A stretch of DNA of 64,000 bases from Streptomyces sp. Ag109_O5-1 (GCF_003814875.1 NZ_RKQF01000001.1:8432001-8496000); one strand, 5' to 3'; positions 51,185-61,131 are shown, numbered from the stretch's first letter. Numbers and translations are program-made. The notes: generated from the letters alone by a model not told the origin.

Positions 51185-51685
51185 CTACTCCCACTTCGTC
51201 TGGCTGAAGGGCTCCCCCTTGCCGAAGCCGAGCACCTTGCGCGGCCGCACCGCGAAGACCAGGGCCCGGCCCGGGCCGTGCCGGAAGTGGCCGTCCGCCA
51301 CCTCGTAGTGCCAGAACGGGCCGTACTTCGCCTCCCAGGCCGCCGCCAGCTCGCGCAGCCGCTCGTCGTCGGCGACCCGCACCGCCTCGCCCTCGACGGT
51401 GACGTCGTACCCCTCGGTCCAGCTGTTGGTGCCGGTCGTCAGGACGACATGCGGGTTCCCGCCGAGGTTGAGCGCCTTGCGCTCGCCGGGGCCGGTGCCG
51501 AAGTGCAGCGCCCCGTCGTGCCACACCGCGAGGAGCGGAGTGACATGCGGGCGCCCGTCCGGCCGTACCGTCGAGATCCAGAACAGCTCGGATTCCGTCA
51601 GTACCTTCTCCGCTTCGGACCAGTCGTGCGCCGAGGTGCCCTCGCTGCTGTAACGGGCGTCCAGCACGCCCTGGGGTTCACGCAT
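51185..51685 (-). CDS. Pyridoxamine 5'-phosphate oxidase-like FMN/F420-binding protein
   Basis: 166 residues. WISTVRPDGRPHVTPLLAVW is the PPOX split-barrel start, followed by LHFGTGPGERKALNLGGNPH and EGEAVRV. The fold binds FMN or, in many actinobacteria, F420. GGGGAGG precedes the ATG. The substrate is unknown. Confidence 0.9.
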   Translation of the reverse strand: MREPQGVLDARYSSEGTSAHDWSEAEKVLTESELFWISTVRPDGRPHVTPLLAVWHDGALHFGTGPGERKALNLGGNPHVVLTTGTNSWTEGYDVTVEGEAVRVADDERLRELAAAWEAKYGPFWHYEVADGHFRHGPGRALVFAVRPRKVLGFGKGEPFSQTKWE

Positions 51686-51819
51686 GATGCCTCCCCTGGC
51701 CGGTTACCCGTACAGACCGCGATCCCGCGTGAAACTCATCGGTGCTCGTGACAGCCCCTGCGGTTAGGCTCTGGCGTGGACGACCTTGATCCGATTCCCG
51801 TTCCGAGGGGAGGCCGCGG

Positions 51820-54813
51820 ATGACGCCGGGGCGCAGGAGCAGCACCTTCACGCGACTGCTACGGCACGGCTTCACCGATGCCTCGGCCGCCGAGCGGCTC
51901 CTGGACAGCGCCGAGCTGGTACCCGTCCGGGACGACCCGTTCCTCCTGGAGGCGCTCGGTGCCACCGCCGACCCGGATCTCGCCCTGCACAGTCTGGTAC
52001 GGCTCGTGGAGGCCCAGTCCGGCCACACCGCCCGCCAGGAACTCCTCGACACCCTGATAGCGGCCAAGCCGCTGCGGGACCGGCTGCTCGGTGTCCTCGG
52101 CGCCTCCGCCGCGCTCGCCGACCACCTGGCCCGGCACCCGCGCGACTGGGAGGCCCTGGTCACCTACGAGCCCCGGGACCTGCACCCGGGCGTGGCGGAG
52201 TTCGAACGCGGCCTGGCCGAGGCCACCGACCCGATCTCCCTCCGGGTCGCCTACCGGCGCTGTCTGCTGTCCATCGCCGCCCGGGACGTGTGCGGCACCA
52301 CCGATGTCGCCCAGACCGCCGCCGAACTCGCCGACCTGGCCACCGCCACCCTGCGCGCCGCCCTCGCCCTCGCCGAGAAGGCCGCGCCCGAGGACGCCGC
52401 CGTCTGCCGGCTCGCGGTGATCGCCATGGGCAAGTGCGGCGGCCATGAGCTGAACTACGTCTCCGACGTCGACGTCATCTTCGTCGGCGAGGCAGTGGAC
52501 GGCGCCGACGAGTCCAAGGCGCTCCGGTCCGCCACCAAGCTGGCCTCGCACATGATGCGGATCTGCTCGGAGACGACGGTGGAGGGGTCCATCTGGCCCG
52601 TCGACGCCAACCTCCGCCCCGAGGGCCGCAACGGCCCCCTCGTCCGCACCCTCAGCAGCCACGTCGTCTACTACCAGCGGTGGGCCAAGACCTGGGAGTT
52701 CCAGGCCCTGCTCAAGGCCCGCCCGGTCGCCGGCGACCTCGACCTGGGCGCGGAGTACGTCGCCGCGCTCGACCCCCTGGTCTGGAAGGCCGCCGAGCGC
52801 GACAACTTCGTGGTCGACGTGCAGAAGATGCGCCGCCGGGTGGTGGAGAACATCCCCGCCGCCGAGATCGACCGCGAGCTCAAGCTCGGCCCCGGCGGCC
52901 TGCGGGACGTCGAATTCGCCGTGCAGCTGCTGCAGTTGGTGCACGGCCGGGCCGACGCCTCACTGCGCAGCGGTACCACCCTGGACGCCCTGCAGGCGCT
53001 GGCGGCCGGCGGTTACGTGGGCCGCGCCGACGCCCTTCAGCTCGACGACGCCTACCGCTTCCTGCGCTCCATGGAACACCGCATCCAGCTCTACCGGCTG
53101 CGCCGCACCCACCTCGTCCCCGAGGACGAGGCCGACCTGCGCCGCCTCGGCCGCTCGCTCGGCCTGCGCACCGACCCGGTGACCGAGCTGATCCGCGAGT
53201 GGAAGCGGCACACGGGTGTCGTACGACGCCTGCACGAGAAGCTCTTCTACCGCCCGCTGCTCGACGCCGTCGCCCAACTCGCCCCCGGCGAAGCCCGGTT
53301 GAGCGCCGAGGCAGCCCGGGAACGCCTTGAGGCCCTCGGCTACACCGACCCGGCCGCCGCCCTGCGCCACCTGGAGGCCCTCGCCTCCGGCGTCACCCGC
53401 AAGGCCGCGATCCAACGCACCCTGCTGCCCGTCCTGTTGGGCTGGTTCGCCGACTCCGCCGACCCGGACGCGGGCCTGCTGAACTTCCGCAAGGTGTCCG
53501 ACGCCCTCGGCAAGACCCCTTGGTATCTACGGCTGTTGCGGGACGAGGGGGCCGCCGCCGAGAACCTCGCCCGGGTGCTGTCCGCCGGCCGCCTCGCCCC
53601 CGACCTGCTGATGCGCGCCCCCGAGGCGGTCGCCCTGCTCGGCGACGGTGACAGCTCAGGCCTGGATCCGCGCGGCCGCGCCCACCTGGAGCAGGAGATC
53701 CTCGCCGCCGTCGGCCGCGCCGAGAACGCCGAGGACGGGGTACGGGCGGCGCGCGGTGTGCGCCGCCGCGAGCTGTTCCGTACGGCCGCCGCCGACATCG
53801 TCGACTCCTACGGCACCGAGACCAAGCCCGCCGAGGCCGACCAGGGCGCCCTGGTGGACCGGGTCGGCGCCGCGGTCTCCGACCTCACGGCGGCGACCCT
53901 GGCCGGCACACTGCGGGCGGTCGTCCGCGAAGGCTGGGGCGACACCCTGCCGACGCGGTTCGCGATGATCGGCATGGGCCGGTTCGGCGGGCACGAACTG
54001 GGCTACGGCTCCGACGCGGACGTCCTGTTCGTGCACGAGCCCCGGGACGGCGTGGACGAGCGGGAGGCGTCCGAGGCGGCGAACAAGGTGGTCGCCGAGA
54101 TGCGCCGGCTGCTCCAGGTCCCCAGCGCCGACCCGCCGCTGCTCATCGACGCCGACCTGCGGCCCGAAGGCAAGTCCGGGCCGCTGGTGCGCACGCTCAA
54201 GTCCTACGAGGCGTACTACCGCCGCTGGTCCCTGGTGTGGGAGTCGCAGGCCCTGCTGCGGGCCGAACCCGTCGCCGGGGACGAGGAGCTGGGGCGCCGG
54301 TTCATCGAGCTGGTCGATCCGCTGCGGTATCCGGCGGAGGGGCTCGGGGACGAGGCGGTCCGCGAGATCCGGCGGCTGAAGGCACGGATGGAGTCGGAGC
54401 GGCTGCCCCGCGGGGCCGACCCCAAGCTGCACACCAAGCTCGGGCCGGGCGGGCTGTCCGACGTCGAGTGGACCGTGCAGTTGCTGCAACTGCGGCACGG
54501 GTGGGCCGAGCCGGGGCTGCGGACCACCCGGACACGGGAGGCGCTGGCCGCGGCGCAGGCGGCGGGGCTGCTGGGGGCCGAGGAGGCCGGGATACTGGAC
54601 GAGGCCTGGGTGCTGGCCACGCGGGTGCGCAACGCCGTGATGCTGGTGCGGGGGCGGGCCGGCGACACGTTTCCTTCCGTGAGCCGGGAGTTGGCTGCGG
54701 TGGGGCGGTATCTGGGGTACGGGGACGGGCATGCGGGGGACATGCTCGATGCGTATCGGCGGACTGCGCGTCGGGCAAGGGCCGTTGTGGATGAGCTCTT
54801 CTACGGAGCTTAG
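51820..54813 (+). CDS. glnE: Bifunctional glutamine synthetase adenylyltransferase/deadenylase
   Basis: 997 residues, full GlnE length. Two nucleotidyltransferase domains each carry the metal motif: GGHELNYVSDVDVIF near residue 206 (removing domain) and GGHELGYGSDADVLF near 722 (adding domain). LKLGPGGLRDVEFAVQLLQL and TKLGPGGLSDVEWTVQLLQL are the paired second motifs. It adenylylates GlnA in response to nitrogen state. It stands alone, about 5 kb from glnA2. Confidence 0.96.
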   Translation: MTPGRRSSTFTRLLRHGFTDASAAERLLDSAELVPVRDDPFLLEALGATADPDLALHSLVRLVEAQSGHTARQELLDTLIAAKPLRDRLLGVLGASAALADHLARHPRDWEALVTYEPRDLHPGVAEFERGLAEATDPISLRVAYRRCLLSIAARDVCGTTDVAQTAAELADLATATLRAALALAEKAAPEDAAVCRLAVIAMGKCGGHELNYVSDVDVIFVGEAVDGADESKALRSATKLASHMMRICSETTVEGSIWPVDANLRPEGRNGPLVRTLSSHVVYYQRWAKTWEFQALLKARPVAGDLDLGAEYVAALDPLVWKAAERDNFVVDVQKMRRRVVENIPAAEIDRELKLGPGGLRDVEFAVQLLQLVHGRADASLRSGTTLDALQALAAGGYVGRADALQLDDAYRFLRSMEHRIQLYRLRRTHLVPEDEADLRRLGRSLGLRTDPVTELIREWKRHTGVVRRLHEKLFYRPLLDAVAQLAPGEARLSAEAARERLEALGYTDPAAALRHLEALASGVTRKAAIQRTLLPVLLGWFADSADPDAGLLNFRKVSDALGKTPWYLRLLRDEGAAAENLARVLSAGRLAPDLLMRAPEAVALLGDGDSSGLDPRGRAHLEQEILAAVGRAENAEDGVRAARGVRRRELFRTAAADIVDSYGTETKPAEADQGALVDRVGAAVSDLTAATLAGTLRAVVREGWGDTLPTRFAMIGMGRFGGHELGYGSDADVLFVHEPRDGVDEREASEAANKVVAEMRRLLQVPSADPPLLIDADLRPEGKSGPLVRTLKSYEAYYRRWSLVWESQALLRAEPVAGDEELGRRFIELVDPLRYPAEGLGDEAVREIRRLKARMESERLPRGADPKLHTKLGPGGLSDVEWTVQLLQLRHGWAEPGLRTTRTREALAAAQAAGLLGAEEAGILDEAWVLATRVRNAVMLVRGRAGDTFPSVSRELAAVGRYLGYGDGHAGDMLDAYRRTARRARAVVDELFYGA

Positions 54814-54930
54814 GGAGTAGCGGTTTTCGGGGCGGTGGCTGTCTCGTTTCGGGTGCGGGCGGGTGGGGGTTGCTCGCGCCCACGCGGCGGAGCCGCAAAT
54901 GTCAGGGCCCCGCGCCCCTGACGGGGCGCT
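54814..54930. other. Intergenic region with GC-rich palindromes
   Basis: 117 bases between convergent glnE and the TetR gene. It includes GCGGCGGAGCCGC and, running into the TetR 3' end, CGCCCCTGACGGGGCG (54913-54928), hairpins that could terminate both genes. The word CCCCGCGCCCCTGA is shared with the repeat inside the 17516-17853 element. Confidence 0.5.
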
Positions 54931-55545
54931 TCAAGCCGGGGGCGCTGCGAGCAGCGTTCTTGCATGGTTCATCAAGCCCGTCAGTCCTACCTCGAAGGCT
55001 CGGTCCGCTCTGCCTGGGCCCACCGCTGCCAGGGCCTCGGCCAGGTGCGGGGTCGGGGTCTGTGCCGTCAGTTCCCACATCGTCTCCGGGGCCGCCAGGT
55101 CCAGTGCCGAGCCCAGGACCAGGTTCTCCAGGGCGATCAGCAGCGGCATCACGTCCGCCGGGGCGAAGCCCGCGGCCAGCAGCAGAGTGACCGCGCGCTC
55201 GTACTGCTCCAGGACCCGGGGCGCGCGCACCGGTGAGGTCATCAGGAGCGGGATCGTCCTCGGGTGGGCGGCGAACGCGGCCCGGTAGGAGCGGGCCCAG
55301 GACTCCAGCGCGGTGTCCCAGGGGGCCAGGTCCAGGGTCGTCGGGTCGATCGCGGACGCGACCCGCTCGCGCAGCAGCTCGACTATGCCGTCGCGGCCGT
55401 CCACGTGGTGATACAGCGAGCCGGCCTGCGTGCCGAGCCGCTTCGCGATCTGCGGGACGCTGAAGTCGCCCTGCTCGTCCACGAGTTGCAGCGCCGTCGT
55501 GGTGATCCGCTCCCGGTCGAGGAGCGGGGTGCGCGGCCGTCCCAT
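54931..55545 (-). CDS. TetR family regulator (TetR_C-type)
   Basis: 204 residues from ATG 55545 (MGRPRTPLLDRERITTTALQ). The HTH is FSVPQIAKRLGTQAGSLYHH. The C-terminal domain (SWARSYRAAFAAHPRTIPLL) is of the TetR_C type. It is divergent from the permease-amidohydrolase pair and probably controls it. An imperfect repeat CTAAAGCC-TTTC-GGTTTTGG (minus strand, about 55609-55628) in the gap is a candidate operator. Confidence 0.88.
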   Translation of the reverse strand: MGRPRTPLLDRERITTTALQLVDEQGDFSVPQIAKRLGTQAGSLYHHVDGRDGIVELLRERVASAIDPTTLDLAPWDTALESWARSYRAAFAAHPRTIPLLMTSPVRAPRVLEQYERAVTLLLAAGFAPADVMPLLIALENLVLGSALDLAAPETMWELTAQTPTPHLAEALAAVGPGRADRAFEVGLTGLMNHARTLLAAPPA

Positions 55546-55724
55546 CTGTGTGCTCTCCCCTGAAGGTGTGAAACGGGTCTTCCCGGATGTCCAGGAGGAG
55601 GCTACATTGCCAAAACCGAAAGGCTTTAGATTTACGGGTCCGGGGCAGTTCCTGCCCTGGTAGCGCCGGTCATCCCGCACGCCCGGAACCCTCCCGTCCG
55701 TCGCGCTCGAAGGGCTCCCCCTCC

Positions 55725-57176
55725 ATGTCCGTCACCGCTCGCGAGGAGAGCACGCCACCCGCCGTGGCCACTCTCCGCTCCGGCTCGCTCGGCACCGCCG
55801 ACATCGCCTTCTTCGTCATCTCCGCCGCCGCCCCGCTCACCGTCATGGCGGGCGTCGCCCCCCTCGCGGTCCTGCTCGGCGGCATCGGCGCCCCGGCCGG
55901 CTACCTCATCGCCGGCATCACCCTCGCCGTCTTCGCCGTCGGCTTCACCACCATGAGCCGGCACATCAGGAGCGGCGGCGCGTTCTACGCGTACATCACC
56001 CGCGGCCTGGGCCGCCCCGTCGGCATCGGCGCCGCGCTGCTCGCGCTGATCGGCTACAACGGCATGGAGATCGGCGTCTACGGCCTGCTCGGCAGCGCGG
56101 GCCGGGACACCGCGCAGGCCCTGTTCGGCGTCGACGTCCCCTGGCTGCCGATCGCCCTCGCCGGGCTGCTCCTCATCGGCTACGGCGGCTACCGCTCCAT
56201 CGAGTTCGGTGCCAAGGTGCTGGGCGTGCTGCTGCTCGCCGAGACCGGGATCCTCGTGCTGCTCGCGGGCGGGGTGCTGGTCAAGGGCGGCGCGCACGGA
56301 CTCTCGGCCGCGTCCTTCGCCCCGAACCACGTCTTCGTCTCCGGTACCGCGGTCGTCCTGGCCTTCGCCTTCGCGGCCTTCACCGGCTTCGAGTCCACCG
56401 TCATCTACCGCCGCGAGGCCCGCGACCCCGAGCGCACGGTCCCGCGCGCCACCTATGCGGCCGTCGCCTTCCTCGGCCTCTTCTACGCCTTCATGGTGTG
56501 GATCGTCATCCAGGCCTTCGGCAACGCGGACGTCGTCGCGGCCGCAGCCAAGGACCCCGGCGGACTCTTCTTCACCGCCATCACCACCTATGTCGGCGGC
56601 TGGGCGTCCGACCTGATGCACGTCTTCATCGTGACCAGCATCATCGCCTCGCTCCTCGCCTTCCACAACGCCATCAACCGGTACGGCCTCGCGCTCGCCG
56701 AGGAGGGCGTGCTGCCGAAGTCGCTGGGGACCATCCACCCCCGGCACCGCTCCCCGTACGTGGCCGGCATCGCGCAGACCGTGGTCGGCCTGGTGGTCGT
56801 GCTCGGCTTCTGGGCGGCGGGCGCGGACCCGTACGGACAGCTGCTGCTGTGGGTCAACACCCCGGGAATGATCGGCCTGTTCGTGCTCCAGCTGCTGGCC
56901 GCGATCGCCGTGCCCTGTTACTTCCGGCGGGTCCGGCACGAGGAGGGCACGCTGCGCACCGTGGTCGCCCCGAGCGTCGCCGCCGTACTGCTGGCCACCG
57001 CCATAGGACTGGTCATCACCCATATCGACCTGTTCACCGGCGCCTCCACCACCGTCAACACAGTGCTGATCGTCATCGCACCGGCCGTCTTCGTCGCGGG
57101 CCTCGGCCTCGCGTGGTGGCTGCGCCGCGAACGGCCCGCCCTGTACGCGGAGTTCGCCGCGGAGCCCGCCGAATAG
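55725..57176 (+). CDS. APC superfamily amino acid/amine permease
   Basis: 483 residues from ATG 55725; upstream in-frame codons lack a ribosome site. GTADIAFFVISAAAPLTVMA is the APC first span, and FAAFTGFESTVIYRREARDP the conserved loop of the YjeH/AdeC-like group. Twelve spans. The amidohydrolase begins 64 bases later, suggesting uptake then hydrolysis of an amide, ester or cyclic compound. Confidence 0.9.
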   Translation: MSVTAREESTPPAVATLRSGSLGTADIAFFVISAAAPLTVMAGVAPLAVLLGGIGAPAGYLIAGITLAVFAVGFTTMSRHIRSGGAFYAYITRGLGRPVGIGAALLALIGYNGMEIGVYGLLGSAGRDTAQALFGVDVPWLPIALAGLLLIGYGGYRSIEFGAKVLGVLLLAETGILVLLAGGVLVKGGAHGLSAASFAPNHVFVSGTAVVLAFAFAAFTGFESTVIYRREARDPERTVPRATYAAVAFLGLFYAFMVWIVIQAFGNADVVAAAAKDPGGLFFTAITTYVGGWASDLMHVFIVTSIIASLLAFHNAINRYGLALAEEGVLPKSLGTIHPRHRSPYVAGIAQTVVGLVVVLGFWAAGADPYGQLLLWVNTPGMIGLFVLQLLAAIAVPCYFRRVRHEEGTLRTVVAPSVAAVLLATAIGLVITHIDLFTGASTTVNTVLIVIAPAVFVAGLGLAWWLRRERPALYAEFAAEPAE

Positions 57177-57240
57177 CCCCGCCGAACAGGCCTGCCGCCC
57201 GCCTGTCGGACCCCTACCGGACAAAGGAGTTCACCCCGTC

Positions 57241-58815
57241 ATGACCGCCGCCCCCGACCTGATCCTCACCGGCGCCGAGGTCCGCACCCTCGACCCCGGC
57301 CGGCCGTACGCCACCGCCGTCGCCGTACGCGACGGGCTGATCGCCGCCGTCGGCGAGGACCGCGACGTACGCGACTGGCGGGGGCCCGGCACGGAGGTGG
57401 TGGCGCTGGCGGGCGCGCATCTGGTGCCCGGCCTGGTGGACGCGCACAGCCACCCGGTGTGGGGTCTGGACATGGCGACCGGCGTGGACCTGTCGGGGGT
57501 GACCGGTTTGGCGGGTCTGAAGGCGGCGCTGGCCGGTGCCGGGCGGATCGACGGATGGGTGATCGGCTTCGGACTCGACCACAACGCGTTCGAGGGCCGG
57601 CCCGTCGACCGGGCGCTCGTCGAGGACGTACTCGGCGGCGCGCCGGCCTTCCTGAGGCTGTACGACGGCCACTCCGCGCTCGCGACCGGCGCGGCGCTGG
57701 CCGCGGCGGGTGTGACGGGCGCGCGGGACTTCGAGCAGCGGTCGGAGGTCGTGTGCGACGCCGGGGGGAGGCCCACCGGGCACCTCGTCGAGCACGCGGC
57801 GATGCAGCTGGTCGAGCGGGCGATGCCCCGCCCGTCGTACACGGCCCGGCGGAGACGGCTGGTCGAACTCCTCGGCGCGATGGCGGCGACCGGGCTGACC
57901 GGGGCGCACGTCATGGACGCGGGGGACGCGGAGCTGGTCGGGTCGGTGGCCGAGGAGACCGTCCTGCCGTTGCGGCTGCGCTTCGCGCCCTGGTGCATGC
58001 CGGGGATCGACGAGGCCGGGCTGAAGGAACTGGTCGCGGCGCAGGGGAGGGGCGGGCGGCACTGGGTGGTCGACGGGGTCAAGTTCTTCATGGACGGAAC
58101 GGTGGAAGGCGGCACCGCCTGGCTGGAGCACGCGGACTGCCACGGGCAGGGGACGGAGGCGTTCTGGCCCGACCCCGAGGCGTACGGGGCCGCCGTACGG
58201 CAGCTGCACGCGGCCGGGGTACGGACGGCGACGCACGCGATCGGGGACGCGGCGGTACGCCATGTGCTGGACGTGGTGGCGGGGCTGGGTCCCGGTGGCG
58301 CGGGCCGGCACCGCGTCGAGCACATCGAGACGGCGCCGGACGCGCTGCTGCCGCGGTTCGCGGAGCTGGGGGTGGCCGCGTCGATGCAGCCACCGCACAC
58401 CGCGTACACCAGGGCCGACGGTACGGACGAGTGGTCCCGCCGGCTGGGCGCCGGCCGTGCCGGGCACGCCTGGCGTCTGCGCGACCTGCGCGACGCGGGT
58501 GCGACGGTCGCCCTGGGCTCGGACTGGCCGATCGCCCACTACGACGTACGCACCGTCCTGGCCACCGCGCGCGCACCGAGGGGCGCGGCGTCGGCCCGGG
58601 CGGGCCTGACCGGCCTGGAAGCCCTGGAGGGCTGCACGAGCCACGCGGCACGGGCGGCGGGAGAGGCGGAGACGGCGGGCCGCATCGCGGTGGGCCACCG
58701 CGCCGACCTGACGGCGTTCGCCCTGGACCCGGTCCGGGCACCGGCGGACGAGCTGGCGGAGACACCGGTAAGAGTGACGGTGACCGGGGGACACGTGATT
58801 CACCGGGGAGAGTGA
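57241..58815 (+). CDS. Amidohydrolase family protein (YtcJ-like)
   Basis: 524 residues with AAAGGAG before the ATG. VPGLVDAHSHPVWGLDMATG holds the HxH metal motif; VKFFMDGTVEGGTAWLEHAD, ATHAIGDAAVRHVLD, EHIETAP and ALGSDWPIAHYDVRTVLATA are YtcJ-type signatures with the remaining metal His/Asp ligands. It probably cleaves a C-N bond in the cytoplasm. The substrate is presumably brought in by the preceding permease. Confidence 0.9.
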   Translation: MTAAPDLILTGAEVRTLDPGRPYATAVAVRDGLIAAVGEDRDVRDWRGPGTEVVALAGAHLVPGLVDAHSHPVWGLDMATGVDLSGVTGLAGLKAALAGAGRIDGWVIGFGLDHNAFEGRPVDRALVEDVLGGAPAFLRLYDGHSALATGAALAAAGVTGARDFEQRSEVVCDAGGRPTGHLVEHAAMQLVERAMPRPSYTARRRRLVELLGAMAATGLTGAHVMDAGDAELVGSVAEETVLPLRLRFAPWCMPGIDEAGLKELVAAQGRGGRHWVVDGVKFFMDGTVEGGTAWLEHADCHGQGTEAFWPDPEAYGAAVRQLHAAGVRTATHAIGDAAVRHVLDVVAGLGPGGAGRHRVEHIETAPDALLPRFAELGVAASMQPPHTAYTRADGTDEWSRRLGAGRAGHAWRLRDLRDAGATVALGSDWPIAHYDVRTVLATARAPRGAASARAGLTGLEALEGCTSHAARAAGEAETAGRIAVGHRADLTAFALDPVRAPADELAETPVRVTVTGGHVIHRGE

Positions 58816-58878
58816 CGGGACGCCGCCGGCGGGCGCTTTCCCCCGCCTGGGCCGGCGCAGCCGCCCGTACGCACCGCC

Positions 58879-59718
58879 TCAGCTGCCCGTGGGGTCCGGC
58901 GTCGGCTGGGGCGGTGCGTACGGGACGGCTCCGTACCAGAGCCGGGCCAGCGCGAAGCCGAAGGTCAGGCACAGTGTGCCGCCCACCGCGTCCAGCCAGA
59001 AGTGGTTGGCGGTCGCCACGATCACCAGCAGGGTCGTCGCGGGGTAGAGGAGGCCCAGCAGCCGTGCCCACGGCACCGATGCCAGGGCGAAGACCGTCAG
59101 GCCGCACCACAGGGACCAGCCGATGTGCATCGACGGCATCGCCGCGTACTGGTTGGACATGTGCTTCAGGTCGCCGGAGGCCATGGAACCCCAGGTGTGG
59201 TGGACCGTCACCGTGTCGACGAAGCCGCCGTCCTTCATCAGCCGTGGCGGGGCGAGAGGGAACAGGTAGTAGCCGAGGAGGGCCACGCCTGTCGTCGTGA
59301 AGAGGGCGAGGCGGGCCGCCGCGTAGCGGCCGGGGTGGCTGCGGTAGAGCCACACCAGCACACCCAGCGTCACCACGAAGTGTAGCGTCGCGTAGTAATA
59401 GTTTATGCCGATGATCAGCCAAGTTGCCGAGTTCACGGCGTGGTTGACCGACTCCTCCACGGCGATGCCCAGCCGGTGCTCGGAGTTCCAGATCCAGTCC
59501 GCGTTGCGCAGCGCCTGCGCCTTCTGCTCCGGGACCGCGTTGCGGATCAGCGAGTAGATCCAGTAACTCACCGCGATCAGCAGGATCTCGAACCACAGCC
59601 GGGGCCGGCGCGGGGTGCGCAGCCGGCGCACGAACCCCTGTGCTCCCTCACCCGTGACGGTCCGCGGAAGGGTCTGCTGTGCGCGACCTTCCGGCTCTGT
59701 CACGGTCGAGTCACTCAT
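58879..59718 (-). CDS. PAP2 superfamily (Aur1/Ipt1-like) membrane phosphatase or transferase
   Basis: 279 residues. Six spans; AAMPSMHIGWSLW and ATANHFWLDAVGG are the C2 and C3 phosphatase motifs with catalytic His and Asp, and LFPLAPPRLM the shortened C1 region of the PAP2_3 group. It likely acts on lipid phosphates or transfers a phosphoinositol-like headgroup. The start is ATG 59718, or GTG 59724 two codons earlier. No ribosome site is evident. Confidence 0.85.
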   Translation of the reverse strand: MSDSTVTEPEGRAQQTLPRTVTGEGAQGFVRRLRTPRRPRLWFEILLIAVSYWIYSLIRNAVPEQKAQALRNADWIWNSEHRLGIAVEESVNHAVNSATWLIIGINYYYATLHFVVTLGVLVWLYRSHPGRYAAARLALFTTTGVALLGYYLFPLAPPRLMKDGGFVDTVTVHHTWGSMASGDLKHMSNQYAAMPSMHIGWSLWCGLTVFALASVPWARLLGLLYPATTLLVIVATANHFWLDAVGGTLCLTFGFALARLWYGAVPYAPPQPTPDPTGS

Positions 59719-59829
59719 AGCCACAGAGTCTGCCAGAAAAGACGTATGCGACAGATCATCCCAAGGGTGGGATCACCGCGCATGTTCTACCGCAGGGGTT
59801 CTACAGCGGACGGAGTACCTCGCCGGAAC

Positions 59830-60864
59830 TCAGGGACGGTTGCGGTCCCCGGGTGCCGACGCCGTTGAACCGCGTACCACCAATTCCGGCATGAAAACAA
59901 ACTCGCTGTGCGGGGCCGGCGTACCGCCGATCTCCTCCAGCAGGGTGCGCACCGCGGCCTGGCCCATCGCCGGCACCGGCTTGCGGATCGTGGTGAGCGG
60001 CGGGTCGGTGAAGGCGATCAGCGGGGAGTCGTCGAAGCCGACCACCGAGACGTCCCGGGGGACGTCGAGGCCGCGCTGCCGGACCGCCCGTATCGCACCG
60101 AGGGCCATCATGTCGCTCGCGCAGACGATCGCCGTGCAGTTCCGGTCGATCAGGGCGGTGGTGGCCGCCTGGCCGCCCTCCAGGGTGTAGAGGGAGTGCT
60201 GGACCAGCTCACGCTCGATCACGTCCGCGGCCAGGCCCAACTGGTCCTGCATGGCCCGGACGAAGCCCTCGATCTTGCGCTGCACGGGGACGAAACGCTT
60301 GGGGCCCAGGGCGAGGCCGATCCGGGTGTGGCCCAGGGAGGCGAGGTGGGTGACGGCCAGCGTCATCGCGGCCCGGTCGTCCGGCGAGATGAACGGCGCC
60401 TGCACCTTCGGCGAGAACCCGTCCACCAGGACGTACGGCACGCCCTGCGCCCGCAGTCGCTCGTAGCGCTGCATGTCGGCGGTGGTGTCCGCGTGGAGCC
60501 CGGAGACATAGATGATGCCCGCGACCCCGCGGTCCACCAGCATCTCGGTCAGCTCGTCCTCCGTGGACCCGCCGGGGGTCTGCGTGGCGAGCACGGGGGT
60601 GTAGCCCTGTCTGGTCAGCGCCTGCCCGATGACCTGGGCCAGGGCCGGGAATATCGGGTTCTCCAGCTCCGGGGTGATCAGGCCGACCAGGCCCTCGCTG
60701 CGCTGCCGCAGCCGCACCGGGCGCTCGTAGCCGAGCACGTCGAGCGCGGCGAGCACGGACTGGCGGGTGGTGGCGGCGACGCCCGGCTTCCCGTTGAGGA
60801 CCCGGCTGACGGTCGCCTCGCTCACCCCCGCCTGCGCTGCGATGTCGGCAAGCCGTGTGGTCAC
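59830..60864 (-). CDS. malR: LacI family maltose/maltodextrin operon repressor
   Basis: 344 residues from GTG 60864 (VTTRLADIAAQAGVSEATVS), the LacI HTH and hinge at the very start; the reading to 60957 adds only linker-like residues. The effector domain has GLVGLITPELENPIFPALAQ and VVGFDDSPLIAFTDPPLTT. TACAGT lies eight bases before the GTG, so the transcript may be nearly leaderless. It is divergent from malEFG and should repress it in the absence of maltose. Confidence 0.92.
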   Translation of the reverse strand: MTTRLADIAAQAGVSEATVSRVLNGKPGVAATTRQSVLAALDVLGYERPVRLRQRSEGLVGLITPELENPIFPALAQVIGQALTRQGYTPVLATQTPGGSTEDELTEMLVDRGVAGIIYVSGLHADTTADMQRYERLRAQGVPYVLVDGFSPKVQAPFISPDDRAAMTLAVTHLASLGHTRIGLALGPKRFVPVQRKIEGFVRAMQDQLGLAADVIERELVQHSLYTLEGGQAATTALIDRNCTAIVCASDMMALGAIRAVRQRGLDVPRDVSVVGFDDSPLIAFTDPPLTTIRKPVPAMGQAAVRTLLEEIGGTPAPHSEFVFMPELVVRGSTASAPGDRNRP

Positions 60865-60988
60865 GGCACTGGACTGTACCGGTCGTATCTCTCCTTGCAC
60901 ACCAATCGGGCGCCTGATGCGGCCTGGGGGGCGGCCCGGGGCGGGCTGCTGCGTCATCGCACTCCCTCATGAAACGTGACGGCAAGAG

Positions 60989-61131
60989 CTTGCAGAGTCT
61001 TGCACAAGTCGCCCCCGTAGCGCTCTACCGCCGTAAACAAGCGTCTCGCGGCGGTCGCCGACAGGTCACGCCCGGATAACTTCGGCGACTTCTTGCACTT
61101 TTTTTCTGCAAGGTCTTTCGTAAGGGTTGCA
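60989..61131. promoter_or_regulatory. MalR operator cluster, malR-malE intergenic region
   Basis: CTTGCAG (60989-60995) and CTTGCAC (60999-61005) form one pair. CTTGCAC (61092-61098) and the inverted CTGCAAG (61106-61112) form another, and TTGCA recurs at 61127-61131. CTTGCAG-type repeats are the described MalR sites in Streptomyces. One pair is near malR and one near the malE promoter. Confidence 0.8.

Noticed and set aside
51125..51185. Extension of the phosphoesterase frame upstream to 51524
   Set aside because: It runs through the opposite frame of the PPOX gene; the GTG at 51065 has an excellent ribosome site and starts the signal peptide.
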